Shown here: positions 40,471 through 52,243 of the stretch, one piece after another
Layout of the letters: each line of letters begins with the position of its first letter
Numbering within the stretch: position 1 is the stretch's first letter
From: Puccinellia tenuiflora
Lineage: Eukaryota; Streptophyta; Magnoliopsida; Poales; Poaceae
Assembly (NCBI GenBank): GCA_012064385.1
Contig: QRDG01000821.1
Span: forward strand, 406,496 to 470,495
Direction: 5' to 3'
DNA length: 64,000 nt
Program-made: the position numbers and the translations under genes
The notes under the pieces: model-generated
Seen by the model: only the letters and a program-made list of their open reading frames with translations
Told to the model about the DNA's origin: nothing
Database searches by the model: none

Positions 40471-40699
40471 GGATTAGTTGGAATCCTTTCTACTACCTAG
40501 TTCCGAGAGTCCATACGATCTGGTCCGATATGCTCCGGTGAGGAGGCAGACAAGTAGAGGCGAGGGAGGATGTTGGAGTGGTGGCGAACTGGGGGGTAAC
40601 ACCACCTGGAACCCATCGCGGCAACCTTGGCGGAGTAGTCGTCGGCGGCGCCGCGGGCACGCTTTACCGAGCATGAAGGCGTGAAATCCGCCGCTAGGT

Positions 40700-41430
40700 T
40701 TACCGTCGGAACCGACGCCATTCCTCAAGGGAGAACGACCGCCTGGCGATTCGCTATAGTTTGCGAGCTCCCTCCCCGACAACGGCGGCGGCGGCGCTCA
40801 CCTAGGTTTTGCCATAGGACGAGTACTCGAGTCCGGGATGGTGCTCTGCTATGCGGGGAGGATGAGGCAGGGCGGGGTGGATTTGTTGATACATACGTGG
40901 CCCTATCAGGACCGTTCGCTCGGGATCGAACGAGGGACCTCCGATTTGAGCTGCAGAGTAGCGAGCGTGGGACATTAGGCAAGTCGCATCGGACGGCTAA
41001 GAAGGACAAGATGGGACGATCGGACGGCCAAAATTCCTGGGGGTGTGATAGAGCTCCCTCTTGTCTCAGTTTTCCGCCGGAACCGACGCCATTCCTCAAG
41101 GGAGAACGACGCTATAGTTTGCGAGCTCCCACCCCGACAACGGCGGCGGCGGCGCTCACCTAGGTTTTGCCATAGGACGAGTACTCGAGTCCGGGATGGT
41201 GCTCTGCTATGCGGGGAGGATGAGGCAGGGCGGGGTGGATTTGTTGATACATACGTGGCCCTATCAGGACCGTTCGCTCGGGATCGAACGAGGGACCTCC
41301 GATTTGAGCTGCAGAGTAGCGAGCGTGGGACATTAGGCAAGTCGCATCGGACGGCTAAGAAGGACAAGATGGGGCGATCAAACGGCCAAAATTCCTGCGG
41401 GCGTGATAGAGCTCCCTCTTGTCTCAGTTT
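40700..41430. repeat. 358-bp tandem duplication, GC-rich
   Basis: Two direct copies (about 40706-41070 and 41074-41428) share ACGAGTACTCGAGTCC, spaced 358 bp apart. They differ by a 14-bp indel near 40740/41110 and a few substitutions. Minus-strand frames within the copies start MSFLAVRCDL or similar and resemble a leader or captured first exon, but I recognise no family. Confidence 0.75.
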
Positions 41431-42045
41431 TAATCTCTCTACTATAAAATTGCAATAGGTGATGGTTCAACGGTAAGTCGCGATATGTCAACCGTTGGAT
41501 TAAACTTTTCCCGATCTGAGGTAGCACGAGAGAATCAAAGAAAAAGGTCCACCTATCCAAGTTTTATCCAAATCCAATACGTACTCCTGTCTATGACAGT
41601 AAAATAGGAAACCTAGACATGTACGTACCACGCATTAGCTCTTTTTCCCTGCACGTGACCCGTATCGATTCCCAGTAAAAATATGTAACCGAGTCATATA
41701 CGTACACACTCTAGTTTTTCCATGTATGTTGGATTGATTATATATATGTGATATTCCTCCGAAGTATTTTTTCAATTAAAAATAGGATGAGCGTGACCTT
41801 TGCACCTGATACATTCAGATTGAAGTTGTCCGTGTATTTTTTTCAATCATTTTTTTGTTATGACGCATAATTAAATGTGCTAATAATTAAATAGACCTGC
41901 CTAATTATTATTTCCTAACTAATCTCTTCACATGAAACAAAAAATGCATCTAAATAAACCTTTCATGGCCACCGATGTTGACAATTACATCCTTGTGTAA
42001 CGCCACCACTACAGCTGGTCACAAAAATTTCCTTGGAATACATTA

Positions 42046-42140
42046 CTACTCATCTGATCCGTATTAACTGTCGCAAGCGCTATAATAATTTGTGCTACCG
42101 CTGCACATTTTCAGCGACAGTTAATTTGGACCGGAGGGAG
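42046..42140. mobile_element. Stowaway-like MITE, 95 bp
   Basis: The right end GGACCGGAGGGAG followed by TA is typical. The left end CTACTCATCTGATCC after TA is a diverged complement. The inner arms AACTGTCGC / GCGACAGTT are perfect. Confidence 0.7.
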
Positions 42141-42371
42141 TACAAAATATTTATTATGTGTGTAAAATTTCACTTCTCATGATTATAGAGAATGACAAAG
42201 ATGGGGGGAGATATATAAGCAATACGTGGGCACTTAGCTATATTCATTTATAAGGTTAGATTCGTGATAGTTCATCCGGGCATCCGTACTACCATACAAC
42301 ACTTCATCCTTCGTATATGAAAACGGAACACTCCACGTGTCGTTTCGTTGTCGTCTCGCTAATATCCCTGA

Positions 42372-42767
42372 GGCCCCGCTTGGATGGTCGTAATCCGGCC
42401 GTAAAGTGGAGTATTAGGCCCCGCTTGGGAATCCGTTTTATTTTCCCCCTCGGCCGTTTCCGAGTGTTTCCGAGCATAAATTATACGGACCTCGGTAGCT
42501 CCGTAATTTTTCCCGACAGAATACGGCGCTGAAACGGCCATCCAAGCGGGCCCTTAGTGTGCGCTGGAAAAAAAACGGTAGTGGTCAGTAACCCCACTTG
42601 GATGCCGGTTTAAATTTTCCCTTCCGTCTCGTTTCCGCCCGGAAGATGTGGAGATTTATACGGACCTGCCATCCTCCGTGAAAAATTCCATCGTATTCTT
42701 GTGCACGGCCATATACAGGCGTAAAGTAAAACGACCCTACAAATAAACCAACGAGCCAAGTGGGGCC
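42372..42767. mobile_element. Tourist-like MITE hosting a second one
   Basis: The ends GGCCCCGCTTGG and CCAAGTGGGGCC are flanked by TGA at 42369-42371 and 42768-42770. A related MITE (42417-42553) sits inside it. Confidence 0.6.
42417..42553. mobile_element. Inner Tourist-like MITE, 137 bp
   Basis: The ends GGCCCCGCTTGG and CCAAGCGGGCCC are flanked by TTA at 42414-42416 and 42554-42556. It shares terminal sequence with its host MITE. Confidence 0.65.
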
Positions 42768-43041
42768 TGAGTAGTACTCAGTCTACGAGTGAAATCCCTT
42801 TGTCTGATTGTAGTGCGAATCAAATACGACATGAACATGACAGAGCTCTAGACAAAAAAGTTTGACGTGGAAATGTCTTAATTTGGTGGTATAAGAAAGC
42901 CCTGTTTTTGTTGATCATTTGCATTTAGTGAAATAAACTCGAATTGTTTTTACTAAATACATGGATGAATATGTGATCTACCCGTAGCAACGCATGGGTA
43001 TTTTGCTAGTATCCCTAATATGTTAGTGAAGTAGTTGACTT

Positions 43042-43250
43042 TGTTGAGATACATATCCGGCTGTATATCTTCTGTAGTTATTGTTGAGATACATATCCGG
43101 CTGCATATCCTCTGTAGTTATGTATAGCGATACATATCTTTGTATTTATTATTGGGCCCGCCTCCTTCCTTGTACAGCCAAGGACGTGGCCTATATATGT
43201 ACCGCCATATGCATCCGATCAATATATCGAACATTGCATCTCACTCTACA
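43042..43250 (+). repeat. Copia 5' LTR
   Basis: TGTTGAGATACAT...CTCTACA, 209 bp. Its first 80 bp are a 40-bp unit in tandem (TGTTGAGATACATATCCGGC at 43042 and 43082). TATATATG near 43191 may be its TATA box. Confidence 0.95.
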
Positions 43251-43260
43251 TGGTATCAGA
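43251..43260 (+). promoter_or_regulatory. Copia primer-binding site
   Basis: TGGTATCAGA, complementary to the 3' end of initiator Met-tRNA, starts the base after the 5' LTR. Confidence 0.85.
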
Positions 43261-43385
43261 CACCTATTCGATCCTCCCCTAGCCCCCAGCCGAGCGCCTC
43301 CCCCCTCTCCCCCCGAGCGCCGCCCACCCCTCTCCCTACCCTAGCCGCGCCGCCCTCCTGCCGTGCGCCGCCCCCCTTCCCCACC

Positions 43386-46300
43386 ATGTCCACCCCTAGC
43401 TCCTCTAACAACCCCTTCGCCGACTCCTCCATCCCCGACCCCGTCCAGCTCCGCGCCGTCCCCATCACCGACCATGTCCCCGTCAAGCTGCCTCCACCGC
43501 AACAACACCAAGGAGGAGGGGGTGGTGGTCGCAAACCGTCGCCGTGGCCGTGGAGGTGGCCGTGGCGGTGGCAACAACAACAGCGGCCCCAACATCGTCG
43601 GTCCGCGCCCCGGGTACACACACCCCACTCCGCCATGGGCGGGCGGATACAACCCCTGGACGGGGATCATGCACGTCTACACCATGCCTGTTCCGCGCCC
43701 CCCGCCCCCGGCACCGCCGGCCCTCGTCCGCCGACGCACCACGCCTTCATCGCCGCGCCACCGCAGGCATCCGTCGGCCTGCCCTACGCCCCCGCCCACG
43801 GCGGCATGATGCCGCAGCCCCGACGGCCCATTGGGACCCTCGCGCTGTACACCGCCCTTTAGTACGCCCCTCGCCGGGCGCCTACTCCGGCGGTGGCGAC
43901 TGGTTCATGGACACCGGAGCCTCCGCACACATGCCCGCTCACCCGGGTAACCTTTCCACTTCATCTCCGACTTCCACTTCCTCTTGCATCATTGTCGGTA
44001 ACGGTGCTGGTCTCCCTATTTCTTATATTAGCTCTACTAATTTTCCTTCTAACTCCAAACCCTTGTCTCTCAATAATGTCTTAGTTTCGCCTCATCTTGT
44101 TCAGAATTTAGTTTCCGTTAAATCCCTTTCTCGTGATAACTCTGTAACTGTGGAATTTGACGAGTTTGGCTTTTCTGTAAAGGACGCCCGTACCCGGATG
44201 GTTCTGCACCGCTGTGAGAGTCCCGGCGATCTGTAACCCGTTCAGCCGTCTCCCTCCTCTCACGCTGCACCTCGGGCGCTCTCCGCCGGCGTCGACCTTT
44301 GCATGCTTATCTCGGCCATCCCAGCTCCACCTCGCTCCGCCAAATAATGAGAGGCTTTTCCTTTTCCTGTAATAAAATGGCGGCTCACTCATGTGATGCC
44401 TGCCGACTGGGCAAACATGTTCGGCTCCCTTTAGTGCTTCATCCACAGTTGCATCTTTTCCCTTTCAATTAATTCATACTGATGTATGGACGTCCCCTAT
44501 ACCAAGTCACTCTGGTTTTATTTATTATCTTGTTATTCTAGATGATTTTTCTCACTTTGTCTGGACTTTTCCTCTTCGTAAGAAATCTGACGTCGCCTCG
44601 ACACTCACCGCTTTTTACTCTTATGTAGCCACGCAGTTCGGTCGCCCCATCCTCGCTCTCCAAACCGACAACGGCAAGGAGTTCAACAACACCACCATCC
44701 GCACCCTCCTATCCACCCACGGCACCATCTTCCGCCTAACTTGCCCATACACTTCCCAGCAGAATGGCCGCGCCGAGCGCGTCCTCCGTACCCTTAATGA
44801 CTGCGTCCGTACCCTCCTGTTCCATGCCCACATGCCCCCCCAGTTCTGGCCGGACGCCCTCTCCACCGCCACCCTCCTAGTCAACCTACGCCCGTGTCGC
44901 CCTCGCTGGAATTACACACCACATCACCTCCTGTTCGGTTCACCTCCTTCGTACGACGGTCTCCGTATTTTCGGTTGCCGCTGCTTTCCTAGCACCGCCG
45001 CCACCACCCCTCATAAACTCGCCCCTCGCTCCATCCCGTGTGTATTTCTCGGTTACCCGGCTAACACCAAAGGCTACCGTTGCTATGATCCGGTCTCCCA
45101 CCTCGTCATCACGTCTCAGCACGTGTACTTTGATGAGCATTGTTTTCCCTTTGCACAGGAACAGGTGATGACTCCTCCTCCCGCGGCTGACAGTCCGCGG
45201 CGTCGCGGCCCTACCTTGGTGGAGGTCCCTGGCTCGGCAGCGCCCCCGCGCGCTCCCTCTACTCCAGCTGCGACGCCCCCCGTGACGCCCTCGAGCCCTG
45301 CCTCGAGCTCACACGTGGCACCCTCGAGTCCCTGCCTCGGGCGCTACCGCCTCGCCCTCGACGCCGCCAGCGTCGCCCTTGAGCTCTGCCTCGGGCGCCG
45401 CCGCGTCGCCTGCGACCTCGACCGCGTCGCCCTCGAGCCCCAGCTCGGGCGATGCCTCGCCTCCGGCTCCGCCTCCGCCCCCTCCGCCGCCGGCCACGGG
45501 GCCCCTCACGCGCGCCCGTGCGGGGATTCGCGTCCCGAGCACGCGGTACCCCTCGGACGAGTACGTCTGCACCGCGTCGACTTCCGCGCCTTCACCATCC
45601 ACGCCGTCGCCCCTACCCACCTCTGCCCGGGCTGCTCTCCGCGACCCGCAGTGGCTTGCGGCCATGCAGGACGAGTTCGACGCCCTGCAGCGGAACCAGA
45701 CATGGACGCTTGTTCCCCGTCCCCGTCACGCCAACATCATCACCGGGAAGTGGGTCTTCAAGCACAAGTTCCATCCAGATGGTACTCTCGACCGTCACAA
45801 GGCGCGGTGGGTGGTTCGTGGTTTTCGCCAGCGCGCCGGCGTTGACTTCACCGACACCTTCGCCCCGGTTGTCAAGCCCGGGACGATCCGCACCGTCCTT
45901 CAGCTCGCGATCTCCCGTGCGTGGCCCGTGCACCAGATGGACGTCTCCAACGCCTTCCTTCACGGCCATCTCGAGGAGCAGGTCTTCTGCCAGCAGCCCA
46001 CGGGTTTCGTCGACAGCGCCCACCCCGACCATGTGTGCCTGCTCTCGCGCTCGTTATACGGGCTCAAGCAGGCCCCATGCGCCTGGTACCAGCGCATCGC
46101 AGCGTTTCTTCACCAACTCGGCTTCCGCTCCACCCGCTCCGATGCCTCGCTGTTTGTGTACAACAACGGCGCCACCCACCGCGTACCTGCTGCTCTACGT
46201 CGACGACATCATCTTGACGGCCAGCTCCACGGACCTCCTGCGACAGATCACCGAGCGTCTTCGTGCTGAGTTTGCCCTCAAGGACTTGGGGCCCCTGCAC

Positions 46301-47162
46301 TACTTCCTCGGCATTGAGGTCGTACGTCGCATCGACGGCTTCTTCCTTCACCAGCGCAAGTACGCCCACGAGCTCCTGGACCGCTCCGGTATGCTTACTT
46401 GCAAACCCGCGGCCACGCCTGTCGACACGAAGTCCAAACTCTCCGCCACGGATGGTTCCTTGGCCACGGACGCATCATCTTATCGCTCCATCGTCGGTGG
46501 CCTGCAGTACCTCACCTTGACTCGCCCCGAGCTGCAGTATGCTGTCCAGCAGGTGTGCCTTCACATGCACGCCCCGCGGGATCCTCATTGGTCGGCGGTC
46601 AAGCGGATCCTCCGCTACATTCGTGGCACCATGGACCTCGGTCTCTCCCTCCACGCCTCCACCGCCACGGACATCGTCGCCTACTCGGACGCCGATTGGG
46701 CTGGCTGCCCCGACACGCGTCGCTCCACGTCTGGCTACTGCGTCTACTTCGGACCTTCGCTCATCTCCTGGTCGTCTAAGCGACAACCCACGGTCTCTCG
46801 CTCCAGCGCCGAAGCGGAGTACCGGGCTGTTGCTAACGCGGTCGCCGAGGTCTCCTGGCTGCGGCAACTCCTCGTTGAGCTCTCATGTCCTGTCGCCAAA
46901 GCCACCGTGGTCTACTGCGACAACGTATCCGCCGTCTACCTCTCCGCCAACCCGGTCCACCATCGCCGCACCAAGCATATTGAGCTGGACATCCACTTTG
47001 TTCGGGAACAGGTGGCCCTTGGACACATTCGAGTTCTTCATGTGCCCACCTCCCAACAATTTGCGGATATCATGACTAAGGGTCTCCCCACGGCAGCATT
47101 TGAGGAATTCCGGTCCAGTCTATGCGTTCGACCAGGCGACGCTTCGACTGCGGGGGGGTGTT
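43386..47162 (+). pseudogene. Copia gag-pol, deleted and frameshifted
   Basis: The start (MSTPSSSNNPFADSS) jumps after HVPVKL to a Gly/Asn-rich stretch that normally lies near the end of gag, so the gag core and zinc knuckle are missing. Next come protease (DWFMDTGASAHM, about 43900), integrase (HTDVWTSP; LQTDNGKEFNN near 44660; NGRAERVLRTLND near 44765), reverse transcriptase (WVFKHKFHPDGTLDRHKARW near 45750; YVDDIILT near 46196) and RNase H (YSDADWAG, SSAEAEYRA, YCDNVSAVY). The pieces lie in different frames: breaks occur around 43500, 43860, 44235-44460 and 45170, and near 46170 a shift separates the RT halves. The last 990 bp are open to the stop at the 3' LTR edge. Confidence 0.93.
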
Positions 47163-47367
47163 GAGATACATATCCGGCTGTATATCTTCTGTAGTTATTG
47201 TTGAGATACATATCCGGCTGCATATCCTCTGTAGTTATGTATAGCGATACATATCTTTGTATTTATTATTGGGCCCGCCTCCTTCCTTGTATAGCCAAGG
47301 ACGTGGCCTATATATGTACCGCCATATGCATCCGATCAATATATCGAACATTGCATCTCATTCTACA
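47159..47367 (+). repeat. Copia 3' LTR
   Basis: 209 bp, identical to the 5' LTR except for T instead of C at two sites (TGTATAGCC and TCATTCTACA). The preceding run of seven G (47152-47158) is the polypurine tract. Confidence 0.95.
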
Positions 47368-47458
47368 GACTTGACCTAGTAATTAGGCTAATTGTAACGT
47401 TAAATGCAATTTTGGCCCGAGGTTTGGTTCCATTCTGGCTCCGCCACTGTGTAAAATT

Positions 47459-50400
47459 GACGTTCATCCATGTGATAGAGCGAGTGAAAGGCATGCCTGA
47501 TGAAAGCTTATTTTCTGCGAGGAGGTTCTACCATCTGAAAACATTTTTAATGCAACTTTTGATTTAGCTTGTCGTGACCAAGTAACGACCGGCTTTGCTT
47601 GGTGGGTTAGAAATGCCAGACTTATCAGTTTTTTTTGGTAAACTACTTGAATTCACATTCAAAATACTGATACCGAGTATGCGGATGAGTGAGTTCCTCA
47701 AGAAGAAAGCAAGTTCCACAAAATTGTAGTTCACTGTATATCTATTGGTCGCTCAGAGTTAAGTAGAAGGGAAGAAAAACTGGTCACTCCTTTTAGAAAA
47801 TATGGTGAGCCTTACTTATGTATATTAAACATTACTCGTTGCTCACTCATTCACTTGCTCGTGAACTTATTGCTTAGCGAGAATCAACTAATTGCCTCCT
47901 TTCCTCTGCCAAAAGATACTTAGACAAAAGTGAAAAGGGATGGGACCTAGGGAAGGCCAACACTGCAATGAGGAAGCTGTCATAGAAGCTTGCCCTTACT
48001 TAAATCGTATGTCTTCCATATAGAAAGAAAGTTATTTTATGTCTTTTCAAGAGAAGAACCGGGAGACATGAATGCATTGTGTACTCCTAAGACCCGAGCA
48101 TCTAGCAAGTGTTTCTATGTGACAAAATTTAGAAAATATTATAAATTTGAAGATAAGTCCTAAAGAACAACATGCACAAATGCCCTTGCGAGGCGCATGT
48201 GGGTAGGCATTGTGTGTGGTGGAAGGCCCTGGACCAGGGGCAAGGACGACCCTTGTGAAATGTTACCTTCCTTAAGGTGTTGTTGTTGGAGAATATTCTT
48301 TGAAGGTGGGTTGTTGCCAAATGATGGTGGTTGTTACCTATTGTTGCGATACCTAGTCTTTTTTGGGAGGCCGTATTTTCTCTGTTTTGATTGTGTGCAT
48401 TCTTGGTGTCTCGACTAGATTTTGGCATTATGTGGCTGCAGAGGTCAAATGTGACTATTATATTTGTGACATTAATATATCATCTTTGTCAAACCAAGGA
48501 ACTAGCGCTCAATATTTGTGACTGTAAATTTTGAATGGTGTTCTTCTTTTGTGCAACTGTGGTTATTATTCTTTCGAGGGCCACGTAAGGACCATCTGAT
48601 TTGGAACGTGTTCGAAGAAGAAAACGAAGTTTCATGTTACACATTTAGAATCCAGCCATAAACAATAAAATCGAAACCATTAACCAATTCCAATACAACA
48701 CAAAATATACATTGGAAATATGGTTGGTTTGTCTTAGGAAAGAGCTGAAGGCAGAAATCCGGGTTGGGGTATGTGCTTTATGTTAGGCTATGCGGAATTA
48801 TCCAAGTGATATTCTTTTTAATAAGAAACAAGTTTTCAATTTTTTACAGGTCCCCATATGTCTATTCACTCGATCCGTATGGCAAAATCTACAGGCGCCG
48901 GGGGGCTGGTGCTGCCTGAAGGTTGCCTCAAACGGGTCGACCCATGTAAATGTTTTCCATTTTTTCTTCTTTTTATTTCATTTTTTGTTTCAATTTTTAT
49001 TTTTCTCTTCCTATTTTCCTTAATTTATTTTATTTAAAAATTGTCCATAATAATAGAAAATGTTTTAGATTTGGAAAAAACATCTCTTTTAAAATTGTTC
49101 ATGCATTTGAAAAAAAATTGTACAATGGTTCCAAATATTGTTCATGGGATTACAAGAGTATTTTCTTGTGATCGAAAAATGTTCACCTATTCGAAACACA
49201 CGAGGTTTCAAATCGTAGTTAGACTCTTCCTTCGTGAGGCGTTCGTGGGCTGGTTTCAGCACGACAATGCTAGCTCTATTATTCGGCCGGGCCATGTAGG
49301 CGATGACTACCTGATCCAAGCAGCAAGCTTCAAATTGGAGATCCACCATCCGTTTAGCTTGGATAGTCCAGGAAGGCAGGAAGGGCTTGGAAATGTGTGG
49401 CTTTCGCTTAGGTTCGTACGAGGCAACCGGCTAATCCCGAGAGCAGAGGGTCTACACTACTAGGAGTAGATCACATCCGGATCCGGGGCGCACCCATCCA
49501 CGTCTCCTCCACACAGGTCTCCGTCGACCACAATTGTACCTTTCGCTTCCGCCAGATGCTATTTTCATGGATTTCAGGTGATGTCGAAGCTAGATTCCCA
49601 TGGCCGACAGCCACAAGCAATCGGCCTCTGATTAGGCTGCAGACAGCGAGTCGTCTTGCAGCGTAGCCACCTAAATTCCCCTGGCTATGGCTGGGACCGC
49701 GGAACTGGTGGCGTGTAGCCGAGCAAGTATCGTTGCCGTTGAGTCTTGGCCAGAAGAAAACCCGTATGATTTTTTTTAATATACAATAGAAAATCTGTAT
49801 GGACTTGTCAGTCATCGAGCGAGATGTACCCGGATGAAAGTGAGATGAGCCTCACCTCCCAATTGATCAACTGATAGAACTCCAATTCGCAACCTATTCT
49901 ATTCTTACCAGGGCATATAGAATATATATTTTTTGTATAAGGCACAAAATTGGCATATATGTTGGTGAAATTGTGCATGTTCAAAGATCCACTGATCAAT
50001 TAATAATCAATAACAGTATGAAGAATGCAAAAATTAATAAATTTGCAATATATTTTTACACCACCTATCGACGACTACAAGCATCGTAGCGAGCCGAAGG
50101 CGTGCACCACCTCATCCATGCAGAACTCACTGGAGCATAACTTGTTTTAGTAGACAGACGGAAAGTCGTCGTGCTAATACCCTAAAAGATCAACGCAACC
50201 GTCGCCAATGATGAGAACCCTAGATTGAAGGAGACAAAATGACCACACCAAGAATACGAAACCAACCGGATCCAGGAGATCAGCTGAAAACACAACTTCA
50301 CGCGCCCTCCGATGACAGTAGGTGCACCACCGGAGTGGAGATAGGGGGAGAGGACCTCATTTTGATTTCAGGATATCGCCGCCGCCTCACCATCACGTAG

Positions 50401-51140
50401 AAGACACCGAAACTCCACCAAAGCAAGAACGGAAAACCTATCGCCGGCTAGTATTCATGGTACACGCACCTCCATGGCCCCAAGGTATGCCGAAGGCGGG
50501 ACGGAATGTCGGCATCGCTAGGGAGGGTAGCCATACCAAACTGTGCAGATTCTTGTGTCATAATGCTTTGGTAAACCTACGTTACATATATTGTTTTCTT
50601 TCACACATTTTATATACTTCGAACTATCATGTCGATCACCGATATAACATGGAGATGCAACGAAAGCCAAAAAATACACAAATATTTCCCTAGAGGCCGC
50701 TATACATGTCACAAGGCTCTCCTTATAGGGTGTGGCTAATTCTTAGTTGAATGAGTAACATAGTCCTCAGCCGGATGATATCATCAAATCTCAGCTGCAT
50801 AGTCAAAATTATTAAAACACAAATTTAAAATATCAATTATGTGATAGACTACATATAAACCAATTGTTCAGTCTGCTAAACAAAAATAATATACCACGTA
50901 ACATACCGGTATCACGCACTAAAAAGCCTATGCTACCCACACTGCCTAAACCGGGAAGCCACTCTAGCTTTTTGGTGTTAATCTTTATTTACTCGTGATG
51001 TTGTGTACATTAGGATATCCCATGCCAACAGTCAATCGATACATAATACAACATCTGTGAAAGACACACTATTTTCTTCTTATAAAAAACCAAACCATTG
51101 AAAAACAAGGTCTTCGGCTAATGGATATGATCAAGATACA
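47459..51140. other. Intergenic, no gene seen
   Basis: 3.7 kb of mostly A/T-rich sequence. At 50290-50480 there is a stretch (CACCACCGGAGTGGAGATAG and following) that reminds me of antisense LINE leader/tail fragments common in wheat, but no TSD or poly(A) was found. Other frames (49041-49463 +, 49471-49815 -) are short and unrecognised. Confidence 0.4.
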
Positions 51141-51145
51141 TTTAA

Positions 51146-51727
51146 GACTAGTCATAGTGGGAGTAACGTAATTAGTAACATGCATTCTATGTAGAAAAAA
51201 ATCAACATGGTGAATATTTAATGAGGAGAGAGATAATTATGGTAACATAATATGTTAATATAACTAGAAGAATACCCCGCGCGTTGCAGTGGGAATTAAA
51301 AAACAAATTCTGTAAATGAAATGGGTATAGGAGGCATGGAATATTCAATTTAATTTGCCTGAAATTGTTGACTAAATATTAGTGACATGGACAATTATAT
51401 GGCTGAAAAAAGATGACATGGATAGGTTGCATGAAAGATGTATTATTATTAATTATTAGTAGAGATGACATGGACAATTGATTGGCTAAAATAGTGTGTG
51501 TGATGTGGATAGCTTACATGTTGAGATAGAAAAATAATTAATGCACTTAGTGGGGTTTTGCTTTATAAGAGGTATAGATATCACACATTCTAATTCAATA
51601 TGAGTCTACAACCTAATAATCAAACTTTTATATGACAACACATATATATTACTCCCCACTATGAAGTTAGTAACATAGACTAATAATATTGTACTAGTCG
51701 TAGTTACTCGATCTCCACTATGACCAG
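51146..51727. mobile_element. MITE split by a Helitron
   Basis: The left end GACTAGTCATAGTGGGAGTA pairs with the right end, which reads ACTATGACCAGCC on the + strand, a known type of Triticeae MITE terminus. A Helitron occupies 51264-51578. The target duplication is unclear (TTA-like on the right). Confidence 0.6.
51264..51578 (-). mobile_element. Short non-autonomous Helitron, 315 bp
   Basis: On the minus strand it starts TCTATACCTCTTATAAAGC after A and ends CCCACTGCAACGCGCGGGG, TATTCTT, CTAG before T. The ends and the A|T target site fit Helitron rules. No coding sequence. Confidence 0.75.
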
Positions 51728-51985
51728 CCTTAGCAAGTGGAAATCGGTAGGTATTGGTAGGCTAGAGCGTGTTCTCGCTTGTGTGGAATTCTTGTAAATA
51801 AGATATGCTTTCCATATTAATATGTTGACACACAAATCTCGCGTGATATGTTAAAAAAACATCACAACATTTCAAATAATCCATATAGGTTGAAATAGTG
51901 TTGGAGCTCCCGCAATGAGGCTTGCTAACAACATGTAGCCAAGACAAAAAAAAAATGTTGTGACATGTTCCGTGGAGTATTAATA

Positions 51986-52238
51986 CTAGCACAATACCGG
52001 TGGGTTGCTATGGGTACTCAAAAATGTGCCTTGATGTTCATTGTCTTCACCAAAGAAATTGTTTGTGGAAGAAATCAAAGAGTTGGTAATTTTTTTAATG
52101 GCACGGATGCGGCATGTAGTAGAAACCAACCAGCTTCGGTATGTCCAGTGCACTCAGTGGTCAAACGCGTCGCCACTGCCTCCTCTGCCTACCGCAAAAA
52201 CCAGACAACGCGGTACATATGTGCCAACGCCAGCAAAG
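51986..52238 (-). mobile_element. Helitron 3' end-like sequence, extent unknown
   Basis: On the minus strand: CCCATAGCAACCCACCGGTA, TTGTG, CTAG (51986-51989), then T. The 5' end was not found, and the LTR element at 52244 may have interrupted it. Confidence 0.45.
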
Positions 52239-52243
52239 CCATG

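Larger units (their letters stand above)
41434..43009 (+). mobile_element. Helitron, non-autonomous, 1.58 kb
   Basis: It starts TCTCTCTACTATAAAATT after A41433 and ends ACCCGTAGCAACGCATGGGT (hairpin), ATTTTG, CTAG before T43010, so it sits in an A|T target as Helitrons do. No Rep/helicase gene is present. It carries a Stowaway MITE and nested Tourist-like MITEs. Confidence 0.75.
43042..47367 (+). mobile_element. Copia LTR retrotransposon, 4.33 kb, very young but defective
   Basis: LTRs at 43042-43250 and 47159-47367 are each 209 bp and differ at only two positions (both C/T). Both flanks carry GACTT (43037-43041 and 47368-47372). A primer-binding site (TGGTATCAGA, 43251-43260) and a G-tract before the 3' LTR are present. 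The pol order PR-INT-RT-RNase H is Copia. Most of gag is deleted and the coding region has several frameshifts, so this copy must have moved with proteins made elsewhere. Confidence 0.97.
38617..47450. mobile_element. hAT-like element enlarged by nested insertions
   Basis: The left end CAGGGGCGGAGCCA pairs with the right end TGGCTCCGCCACTG (one mismatch). The flanks TGTAACAT (38609-38616) and TGTAAAAT (47451-47458) are an 8-bp target duplication with one mismatch, as for hAT. No hAT transposase is seen. Nearly all of the 8.8 kb is inserted material: Helitron sequence and a Copia element. The original unit was probably a short non-autonomous hAT. Confidence 0.7.

Noticed and set aside
40474..41367. 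Arg/Ser-rich ORFs in the 358-bp duplication
   Set aside because: Same peptides arise from both repeat copies and in opposite strands. No domain recognised, so reported as repeat only.
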